Shown here: positions 56,046 through 64,000 of the stretch, one piece after another
Layout: each line of letters starts with the position of its first letter
Position numbering within the stretch: position 1 is the first letter of the stretch
Origin: Zygaena filipendulae
Lineage: Eukaryota > Arthropoda > Insecta > Lepidoptera > Zygaenidae
Direction: 5' to 3'
DNA length: 64,000 nt
Assembly (NCBI GenBank): GCA_907165275.2
Contig: OU015654.1
Coordinates: 13,037,501 to 13,101,500, forward strand
The notes under the pieces: generated by a model
What the model saw: the letters and a program-made list of their open reading frames with translations, nothing else
What the model was told of the DNA's origin: nothing
The model's database searches: none
Translations under genes and position numbers: made by a program

Positions 56046-56616
56046 TTATTATTATATATGTACTATATTATTATATTATGATATATACAGTAGATATAGA
56101 ATATAAATAAGCGCTGAGAAAGAATTTTTAAAGTCGCACCCTGAGGAGATGATTTTTAACTGAAAAAAATAAAAACTACGATAAAGGGTAACCGTGATTG
56201 TGTAGGTATAATTTTATTTATGTAAAGTAAAACTTAGTATTTTTAAATAATTCATCTCTAACGCTATACATATTTAAAAGTGTTTTTTTTTTTAATCTAG
56301 CTATAACGAATACATAATATTTAATTATATTAAAATATAGTAGGTCTACATCTTCAGTCCCTCGTCATCATATTATGTACCTAATGGAAAATAGGTAGCT
56401 GTACTCATGATAACAAAACACACTAGCTCAAATCGACTAACTACCATTTGCCATCGGGAACTTTCAGTCCCCACATCCTGGCTCTACCATCACACCAGCT
56501 AGATAGTAGGTACCAATAGTACCTACCGGTAATATTGCCATGTCACTGGACTCACATAGTATGTAAAATTTCATTTCAATCAGATACTAGCAAGTATTTG
56601 AAAAATGGTTTGCAAT
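56046..56616. other. Unannotated stretch
   Basis: AT-rich with TA microsatellite-like patches. No ORF. Confidence 0.4.
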
Positions 56617-56983
56617 GGCCGATTTACACTTGCATAAGTTAGTAATAAGTAAGTAAGTAAAAACCACGTGTGGACGCCGGCCGGCAAGTAAGTAAGTGAT
56701 TAAGTAGCGACTTGCCGCAGGATAGGAACCAGTTCTATTTTTTGGACAGGAGTCAGGAAAGTAGTGCGTAATCCCGCCCGCATCGTCTCCCGCTCCCCGG
56801 CAACTTACTTACCTACTTGCCGTCGTGTGGACGGCAAGTAAGTAAGTAAGTAAAGAAATGTATTGTTGAACTTACTCATTTACTCACTTAGTAATGTTCA
56901 TCGTTTGGACGTTGCTTACTATTTCTCGATTAAGTAAGAAAGTAAGTTCAACTCACTTACTTATGGATGTGTAAATCGGTCTT
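56617..56983. mobile_element. Foldback element rich in TAAG/CTTA repeats
   Basis: Outer inverted ends: GGCCGATTTACACTTGCATAAG at left, inverse CTTATGGATGTGTAAATCGG at right. Inside are several AAGTAAGTAAGT runs, their CTTACTTAC inverse, and gtcgtgtggacggcaag beside ccacgtgtggacgccgg. About 367 bp with no ORF. Confidence 0.78.
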
Positions 56984-57599
56984 AAGATTGGTTGAGGCGC
57001 AAAAATACAAAATGATAAATTCGCAAAATGCCAGCCAGAAACTCATAAAGACGTGGCATGACAGTTTCGCGGTATGACAGATTCGCAAAATGTCAGCCGC
57101 TAGCATCTGACAGCGCAAATTGTTGATGAAAAATGCGGACAATTTGTATACGAATTACGAACCTTGCAAGTTAATATAAAGCTTGTAAAAATGAGTATCT
57201 TTGTTCAGTGTGTTATGCTCGTGTCATATTCGTTGGTTAAATACCTAGTGTGATTGTAAGCGCACGTTATAATAATCAAGAATGCCGAAAATTGTGAGCA
57301 CAAGATGGCGGACATGTTCTGGATTGATGTAAAGTGAGCAGCAGTAACATGTTATCACTTTCGACAGTCGTTGAATCTTATTGAAATAGTCATAAAGTTC
57401 CACGACTGACGAAAGTAGTCACGGTCAACGTAATAATTATGATAAATCCGGGTATTATTAATAATGACCAACGAAGCCTGTGAAAGTGATTAATTTTCCG
57501 TACTAGTTGAGTCCATCTATCAATGTCAATATCTACTTTTGTTTATGGTATGCTGTACTCTGCCTGTCAAGGTTATAGTTTATTGTAGTTAGTAACATA
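56984..57599. other. Unannotated stretch
   Basis: Contains a gcgcaaaa/gacagattcgcaaaatg direct repeat at 57000-57100. No gene. Confidence 0.4.
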
Positions 57600-57721
57600 G
57601 ATTTTAAAAACTATTTCACTTATAGGAAGCTAGTCTTCCTGAGTGACATAGAGTACTTTTTACCCAGGAATTCCGCGGGAACTCGCTAATAAACGCGGGT
57701 AAAGCCGCAGGAAACAGCTAG
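57600..57721 (+). mobile_element. Lep1-like Helitron 3' part
   Basis: tttaaaaactatttcactta core to aaagccgcaggaaacagCTAG followed by T. It is 5'-truncated. Confidence 0.72.
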
Positions 57722-57802
57722 TTAATGATGACCGGCTATTTTTAGCTTATATACCTGTATCATTTCAATATTTTATCACATTGGCAGTAGAGATCATCTA
57801 AG

Positions 57803-58006
57803 CTAAAATGACGCGCCCCTCCATCTGGTTTACGCACACGCACAACCGTTAAAATATGGATACGACACAATATATAAATCTGGTCTGTCTGTTCATCACA
57901 AGTGCGCAATACTGTCGCCACTCTCACACTATTAAATAGATATTATCTGATACATGATCCCGCACATCTAAAACTGCTATTGAAGTAGTGGGGCGCGTCA
58001 TTTTAG
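57803..58006. mobile_element. Putative MITE, CTAAAATGACGCGCCCC inverted ends
   Basis: CTAAAATGACGCGCCCC at 57803-57819 is matched exactly by its inverse at 57990-58006. Weaker symmetry extends outward by about 13 bp. No clear target duplication, no ORF. Confidence 0.72.
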
Positions 58007-58040
58007 TTTGGGTAAGCTCTACCTAACATATACTTTTACA

Positions 58041-58277
58041 CATCGACCACACAGCCCATAGACGCCTAATGTTTGATTTTGCGTATTGAATGCATTCTGG
58101 CAACTAGCTGAGGTAAGAGAAGCGGGGTTGCAACGCCGTGATTGGTTAATTCAAGGCCACACGCGCTAGTTACACGCCGTGATTGGCTAATTCACATTTA
58201 TATCGGAACTATAAGTCAGATGTGTTGACAGGAGCCATTCGCCTGTTATTAGGCGTCTATGGGCTGTGTGGTCGATG
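58041..58277. mobile_element. hAT-type MITE, 237 bp, perfect 8-bp TSD
   Basis: Perfect 30-bp terminal inverted repeats (58041-58070 and 58248-58277) begin CATCGACCACACAGCCCATA. CTTTTACA occurs directly on both sides (58033-58040, 58278-58285), an 8-bp duplication diagnostic of the hAT superfamily (family knowledge). The interior has two copies of cgccgtgattgg-taattca. No transposase. Confidence 0.93.
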
Positions 58278-58289
58278 CTTTTACATTTT

Positions 58290-58400
58290 TAGAATAGAAT
58301 AGAATAGAAAAAAGTTTATTTGATACCAAAAAGATAAAATAAGTACAACTGTGAGTCTTAAACTAGACTGCGGACTGTACATACCTCCGCGAAACGCAAT
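58290..58400 (-). mobile_element. LINE 3' tail, (TATTC)n
   Basis: On the minus strand, ataaactttttt is followed by TATTC repeats, a retroposon-like end inserted in inverse orientation directly beside the hAT MITE. Confidence 0.55.
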
Positions 58401-58562
58401 ATGAAATGACTTGGAAATATCAAGAAACGTACGATTATGCGCGAGCACGATAGTGTAGAGGGCATACTCCGCTGTACCCGCCGATTGTCGTCTATGATCC
58501 GTGAATTTTCAGTTTTTGGACACGCATCAAAGGGAATCGCCTGTGATCGCCTTGAGGTTTCC

Positions 58563-58606
58563 ACATTATCGCCGATCACACGATCAACGATCATCGGCGA
58601 TAATGT
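58563..58606. repeat. Hairpin, 14-bp arms
   Basis: ACATTATCGCCGAT and its exact inverse ATCGGCGATAATGT, with 16 nt between (itself containing cgatcaacgatc). Confidence 0.82.
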
Positions 58607-58917
58607 AGTGCAAGCATAAGAAAGAGCGGTCACTCATGCTAGTGTATTGGTGCGTGTCGACGCTAACGGACGTAAGCCCGTTTTCTGTAAATTTGAGTGC
58701 CAATTTGAGTGAAAACTAGCACAACAAGACGGCAGGGTTATCGAAGATAACATCCATCCGGCAAAAAAAATTATAAGGATCCAAGGATATCCGTTTATTG
58801 ACGGTCTGTCATCCGGTTTAAAAAACGGACATGTAAAAGCGCTCTAAACCATTAAAACAAAGGTTCAATTACTCAGAAAATTTACCCATCAAAGTGTCAA
58901 GCCTGTCAGTTAAAACT

Positions 58918-58949
58918 AAAACTCTGCGAAGAGGACTTCGCAGAGTTTT
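58918..58949. repeat. Perfect hairpin, 14-bp arms and AGGA loop
   Basis: AAAACTCTGCGAAG-type stem (58918-58931), loop AGGA, then CTTCGCAGAGTTTT. Confidence 0.88.
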
Positions 58950-59254
58950 CGCCACGATAAGGTTTGAGTTTCCATCCAAGTTTATACACGTGCCGGGCCG
59001 TTTTGATCCTCATCCGTACTGAGCGGTCCCTTCGTCACAAAGCCCGCTCGCTATCTTGAATTAAGCTCACACACCTTCGAGCAAGTATAATATAGATTAT
59101 CATGTTTTCACTTGAGTGAAAAACGTGCGTCCATATACAAATCAAACTTTTACCTCTTAGATGAAAATTGTAAAGAACGCGCCCGTTTTGTATCAAATTT
59201 TTGTTATCTGTGCATCAAGATTGTAGAACGCGTGCGTGCGTGTATTTCTGTGCT

Positions 59255-59365
59255 AAAATTTTAAATCACTCTATCTATTAAAAAAGACAGCATCAAAATC
59301 CGTTGCGTAGTTTTAAAGATCTAAGCATACATAAGGACAGACAGACAGCGGGAAGCGACTTTGTT
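59255..59365 (-). mobile_element. Helitron-like fragment, inverse of the 42006 type
   Basis: aaatccgttgcgtagtttta and gacagacagacagcgggaag are the inverse of a widespread lepidopteran motif (general knowledge), related to 42006-42125. Confidence 0.5.
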
Positions 59366-59419
59366 GTAACTATATGAACTATATTTAAAAAAAGAATAAT
59401 CCAGACTTATTTTATAAAT

Positions 59420-59565
59420 ATGTACGCTTTCACTCCCTATCTGCTCAATCGATCACAATAATATGTTGTCAGGAGTGCAGAAAAAGACATCCCACTTTTT
59501 ACCCGGAAATTTCTACGGGTACTCCGAAATTAACGCGGGCGAAACCGCGGGAAACAATTAACTAG
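59420..59565 (+). mobile_element. Lep1-like Helitron, diverged terminus
   Basis: gctcaatcgatcacaataat core, taacgcgggcgaaaccgcgg, and then aaacaattaaCTAG followed by T. Confidence 0.7.
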
Positions 59566-60040
59566 TGAAGAAAATAAGCGTAAAACTAAACCTGTAAACG
59601 ATACTTCATAATATATTTTCACACAGTACAGTGGACTGTAGTGAGTTAATTTACACCATGTCTACGTACGTACTACCGGCGCCGGCCCGTCAACCCTTGT
59701 CGTCCTGAACTTGTGTTTACGTATGTCTCAAGAGACCGGTTGTAGCGAAGGTGCATCATAAAATTTCGTAAAAGAAAATCATCTTAGCAGAAATCTGAAG
59801 CACCACACTAAATTCAGTCTGCCAAAGTCTAATAAAGATAAGACTCTGTAGGTACGTGGATTTTTTAAGGCAATCGGCTGCAGTCAATTCTGACGAGACA
59901 CTACAGAGGTGATTTCGAAAAAGGTTTTGAAAGCTGCAGCACTCGAAAAAGTGAAAAAAAAGTCGTCGTAATTTGCTTGCAAATACGTTGTTGCGAAACT
60001 GGTATCTAAACATTTATTATACATACTACATATACCTACA
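59566..60040. other. Unannotated stretch
   Basis: The 85-codon minus frame at 59756-60013 has no domain that I recognise. Confidence 0.4.
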
Positions 60041-60630
60041 TATAAATAAAATTGTAGTGTCTATTTGTAATTCCAAATTAACAGCTTTTCAGTAATTGCA
60101 TAATATGAAAGTATTGTCATGTTTTCTGTTAAGTCATTCCTTATTTCAGGGAATTCTAGCATTATGTCATGGCAACACTGTTATTTAGTCAGTACTCTCA
60201 ATCCCATTTGATAAATTAAAGTAGTGTACGCCTACAATATTGTTGGTGGGGTTGTGGGTATAAATACTAGGGGAGGCAGCAAGAGAAAGCCTACGACGAA
60301 GAGCTTCATGCTAGTTACTCTGCTCGACTTAAGTGGTCGTAATAGGTGTTCTATCTCTATTGTATATATAGTATATGTGTGATTGTAATAACTATAATAG
60401 TGGGAATAAAAGTATAGTTAACTAGAGGAAATCGTTTTATTACAGTATATACGGTACTACATAAAAAAAAACAATTTTTAGAAAAATTCTGTCTTAAGTT
60501 TTTCTGTCTGCTTGTTCCGGCTAATCTCTGAAACGGCTGGACCGATTTTAATGGGACTTTCACTGGCACATAGCTGATGTTTTAAAGAGTAACTCAGGCT
60601 ACTTTTATTATAGAAAAAATTGTTCCCCTT
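60041..60630 (+). mobile_element. Lep1-like Helitron interrupted by a solo LTR
   Basis: The flanks of the LTR (ataaataaaattgtagtgtc before; aaaaaacaatttttagaaaa, then ttccggctaatctctgaaac after) match the uninterrupted copy at 63584-63760. The terminal part is missing. Confidence 0.75.
60115..60444 (+). mobile_element. Solo LTR, 330 bp, GTAT TSD
   Basis: Begins TGTCATGTTTTCTG and ends GTTTTATTACA, the TG...CA ends of a retroviral-type LTR. GTAT flanks both sides (60111-60114, 60445-60448). Inside are a TATA box TATAAATA (60259-60266) and AATAAA (60405-60410), in the order and spacing of U3-R. No internal gag-pol. A 4-bp duplication fits the Ty3/gypsy group, but other groups are not excluded. 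Confidence 0.8.
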
Positions 60631-62188
60631 CTAAAGATAGAATGTATTTGTAACCCATTGCGTTATGATCATCAGTGAATCAGAGTCCTGAAATCGCGTT
60701 CTATATCTGCCAGTTTTTAGAACAAAGTTTTTAATGCAACTTGCGAATTCATCTTGTGTTACGCAAGTAAAAAGGGTTATACTCGGGATCCTACAGTTCG
60801 GTCCGGCTAGTTCAGATATTATGGTCAAGTGCTGGTCGCCATACTTGTTTACGTCATGTATTATGTTAATGTGACTTTTTCAAACTTTTTTCAAATTACA
60901 TTCGAATTTCAAAAAAGGCGTGAGGAATTTCATACCTGACGGGAGTAACCCAGCTGCACACTTTAATTGAAATAAGCTTATCGTTTGTACCAAACAACTT
61001 CGGCACTGGTATATTAACCTTTTATTTATTTATTTGCACGGTTCCAAGTTCCAACAAAAAACTGATTTAATTTCATATCCGAAACAATATCCGGCGGGGT
61101 CCACGTCCATACTCTGTCACATATAATCAAAATGACTGTACCTACATACTGTTTATTTTTATATATTTTAGCAAACTGCATTTTTACCCTATTATTTATT
61201 GAGTTCTGTAACGGAAAACATACAATTCTGGGCAAAGGAATCGAATAAAATCCGAATACGATTTTTTATTTGGAAAACAACCAGCTTTATGTTCTGTATT
61301 TTTTTTTTTAACAAATAGAATTGGATTCATCGGAGTTTTGTAAATGTTTATTTATTTTTGACAGAAAGTCTATATATCTGTTCTATATATCTGGAGCAAA
61401 ATATAATAATTTATTACATACTCCTTGGAATTCCTTTTAAATGTGGTTAAAAGCTTACAAAATAAACGGCTGGTAACTGCTCGATTGCCTATTCGAACCT
61501 CATGGTTTCTCCAAGACCTTTTTGTAGTGGTTTTTTTACACATTTCACTTCTTCCACATGTTTAGGTACAATATATAGGTATTATTATTCTATAAACCTA
61601 CATATATTTTACTTATACTTTACAGTAGGTATAAAGATACTGGAAACAGTTACAGAAATAGTTACGTGATTTTAATATTTAACTAACAGGAAGGCGAACC
61701 CAATACGGATATAATAAAAACTCAGTAAGACTTCGTAAAAACAAGCTTTTGTACTTCATAAAACCTAGATAATTATTATTAAAAAATGAAAGCCATATAG
61801 ATAATGGAAGACTAATTTGTAAGTAGATATATCTACTGAAAAGCCGCGGATTACCAATACCATCTAGAATTCTAGATAATATCGAATGCAAAATATTCTT
61901 GAGTTTGAATCTATTCATTTTTATTTTATTTTCATATAGTCACCTGCATTAGCTGCTTTAGCTTTTTCGAATAAACCGTAGGTACCTATATTTTCTTTAT
62001 TTCATAATACCAACAAACATTATTATAAATATGGAGCGAATCCATAGAGTGTATGTATATTAGGTATGGGTTAAGCCGAGATTATTTTCAATACATACAT
62101 CGAGTACCAATGACAACAGAAGTATCATAATCTTGTGTTCTTTTTTCTTGCTTTTTTATAGTGTTTCTATCACGCGGCTGCCAATAAT
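60631..62188. other. Unannotated AT-rich stretch, 1.5 kb
   Basis: No element is recognised apart from a TTTA-rich patch at 61018-61035. Minus frames of 65 to 79 codons lack domains. Confidence 0.4.
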
Positions 62189-62501
62189 GGGGATGTGGAC
62201 TACTTTTGAAAATCGAAATTCTAATTAGTCCGTCAGTTAGAAAATAAAAAAAACAAGAGACACGTACTTTTTGCTTTTTCAAATAAATTAAAATATACAG
62301 AGATAAAGCGCATTAAAGTTTAGGGTGAGGGGGTCGTGACGTCACGAACCGCTGAAACCGCCATACAAACTGTCAGAATAGTGACGTCACGCGAAATTTC
62401 AACTCAATATATCGCCGTTATTTTTTGATTACGTAAAAAAAGAAAAAATACGTGTCCAATATTTTTTAATAATCTACAAGACGGACTAAAAAATAAAAAT
62501 T
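62189..62501. mobile_element. MITE family 2, right end lost
   Basis: GGGGATGTGGACTAC left end and close match to 49411-49733. It stops at actaaaaaataaaaatt before the last 14 bp. TGACGTCA at 62337-62344 and 62382-62389. Confidence 0.87.
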
Positions 62502-62865
62502 ATAGTAGTATCTAGTAGTAGTAGACAGCGAAAATTATACGCAACATCTATTAGTTAGGATTAGTTACATATTAGCGCGAATTATCGAGGATTTGAATAA
62601 GTGCCTTGTTTAAATTTTTACCGTGTTTTGGTTTCTATTCGTTCAATACTTTCACGTGATGCGCATTCATACAAACCGACAAGCAGACAAAAACATCCCG
62701 AAAATTACCGAAATTAATTTTATCATAGTGATCCCTTGCAATTTTTTGTTTGATGTTATTTCAATATTTCTAACAGACATTCTTCAGACACATCAGTTCT
62801 AGTGTATCATCATTATCTGTCTGTCTGTGTGTGATCATGAAAGCATTACCTACGTACCTCGTACG
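62502..62865. other. Unannotated stretch
   Basis: No feature recognised. Confidence 0.4.
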
Positions 62866-62970
62866 TACCTCGTTGTCAGGGATACAGAAAAGTACACAAT
62901 GCAGTTTTATTTCGGAATTCCCGTGGTAACTCTTTAAATAAGCTCTGGCAAAACCGCGAAAAACAGCTAG
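62866..62970 (+). mobile_element. Lep1-like Helitron 3' fragment
   Basis: gttgtcagggatacagaaaa, then a degraded hairpin region and cgaaaaacagCTAG followed by T. Confidence 0.65.
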
Positions 62971-62999
62971 TATTTATATGAATCTATAAATAATATAAA

Positions 63000-63261
63000 A
63001 ATTAACCCCTATTTCCCTTGGCTGGCTGGACCAATTTCGCTAATTCTTTTTTATTGTTGTAAGAAGAAGAATATGAAAAAAAAATTGGAGTTTCGGCGGG
63101 AATTCCGAAACTCACGAGGTTGAATCTCCAAAACGGATGGATCGATTTTGACGGGATTTCCACTGCTAATTAGCTGATGTTAAAATGAGTAAATTAGGCT
63201 ACTTCGGACTTCCTGCGGGAATTCCGAAACTCACACGGGTGAAAGCGCGGGACACAGCTAG
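63000..63261 (+). mobile_element. Lep1-like Helitron with duplicated hairpin block
   Basis: The block gcgggaattccgaaactcac appears at about 63094 and again at 63217. The terminus is gtgaaagcgcgggacacagCTAG followed by T. It resembles 4574-4751 and the arms at 26587 and 27056. Confidence 0.75.
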
Positions 63262-63384
63262 TATAAAAAGCCAGTGTTTTTTTTCCCCATAAAAAAACGG
63301 TGTTCTAGAACGTCGACAGTTCAAAAATCGAAGACAATATGAGAAAGCAGTGTCAGCCACCCCGGCTACGGGCTAGGTGAATGA

Positions 63385-63439
63385 CAACGCACTCCGGTCC
63401 CGACGCGCGACGCGACGGTCGGGAACACGAGTGGCGTTG
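63385..63439. repeat. GC-rich imperfect hairpin
   Basis: CAACGCACTCCGGTCCCGAC on the left against GTCGGGAACACGAGTGGCGTTG-type sequence on the right, with gcgcgacgcgac in the loop. It lies in a CpG-rich island (63350-63500) that matches no repeat here. Confidence 0.65.
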
Positions 63440-63583
63440 CATTGAGCTTTATTAAAACCACGCTCGATTCAGAGCCAAGAAGTGGAAACGTCGGTAGTGT
63501 TGTACAGATGCGGCGCAATATCACTGGATGGGACAATATCTACATAATCATATATTCTTTATCATCGATAATTATCCATACAT

Positions 63584-63878
63584 AGGTATAAATAAAATTG
63601 AAGTGTCTGTTTCTTAATTCAAAATTAACATCTTTTCAATAATACATTAAGCATATGCAATAAGAAAAAACAATTTTTAAAATATTTCTCTGTCTATCGG
63701 TCTGTCTGTCTGTTTGTTTGTTCCGGCTAATCTCTAAAACGGCTGGAACGATTTTAACGGGACTTTCACTGGCAGATAGATGATGTTACGAGTACCTCAG
63801 GCTACTTTTATTTTAGAAACAAATAATTCTGACGGGAATTTCGTAACTCACGCGGGAGAAACCGCGGGGCGTAGCTAG
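63584..63878 (+). mobile_element. Lep1-like Helitron, 'ccggctaatctct' subfamily, uninterrupted
   Basis: ataaataaaattgaagtgtc start through ccggctaatctctaaaacgg to gagaaaccgcggggcgtagCTAG followed by T. It serves as the empty-site reference for the LTR insertion at 60115. Confidence 0.8.
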
Positions 63879-64000
63879 TCTATAACATGTACTAAGAGCG
63901 AAAGGGTACTCATTGACTAAACACGAACTTAGAAAACGGAAAGTACCTGAACTTGAAGCTGAAAAGTGGCATAGTTTTTAGGTAGGATAGCTACGTCAGG

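Larger units (their letters stand above)
58401..59254. other. Unannotated, with two strong hairpins
   Basis: GC-balanced segment 58420-58700 with complementary-strand frames (58437-58619 plus, 58358-58633 minus), neither convincing. The hairpins are listed separately. Confidence 0.4.

Noticed and set aside
60165..60461. Alternative LTR boundaries starting at the second TGTCATG and ending at ACTACA
   Set aside because: The flanks ATTA and TAAA do not match, whereas the chosen boundaries give a perfect GTAT duplication.

Overview
The window looks like intergenic or intronic DNA from a lepidopteran (moth or butterfly) nuclear genome. It is AT-rich. It carries dozens of short rolling-circle (Helitron-type, Lep1-like) elements whose terminal motif 'accgcggggcacagctag' is, from general knowledge, typical of Lepidoptera. 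It also holds several MITE families, a tRNA-derived SINE, non-LTR retrotransposon tails and simple repeats. I found no convincing host protein-coding gene. Apart from the retrotransposon described next, all long open frames are short, repeat-derived or low-complexity.

The one clear coding unit is a full-length two-ORF non-LTR retrotransposon (LINE) on the + strand at 29534-34999. It has a 5' UTR with two small upstream ORFs, an ORF1 with three zinc knuckles, and an ORF2 with endonuclease, reverse transcriptase, RNase H and a C-terminal CCHC motif. It ends in an AATAAA signal and a poly(A) tail. Both ORFs are intact, they overlap by 8 nt (ATGGATAG), and a perfect 15-bp target-site duplication flanks the element, so it looks like a recent insertion.

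Layout. 31-265: MITE of family 1. 483-4475: three tandem units of about 1.1, 1.1 and 1.8 kb, which I read as head-to-tail minus-strand Helitrons with an internal A-C duplication. 4.5-29 kb: Lep1-like elements on both strands, a SINE, two PIF/Harbinger-like MITEs, LINE tails and microsatellites, with several unannotatable gaps. 29.5-35 kb: the LINE. 35-46 kb: further MITEs, including a MITE nested in a GC-rich hairpin at 40056-40454. 46130-46391: a TATCC minisatellite grown inside a Lep1-like copy. 48.5-50.5 kb: tandemly amplified Lep1-like cores split by a MITE. 52.6 kb: the best SINE copy. 56.6-58.3 kb: three inverted-repeat elements, one a hAT-type MITE with perfect 8-bp duplications. 60115-60444: a solo LTR with a 4-bp duplication nested in a Lep1-like element.

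The elements work together only as parasites. The LINE may supply enzymes to itself and possibly to SINEs. All the DNA elements here are non-autonomous, since no transposase or Rep/helicase ORF is present. The nested insertions give a relative chronology: Lep1-like elements are older, and the 323-bp MITE and the LTR are younger.
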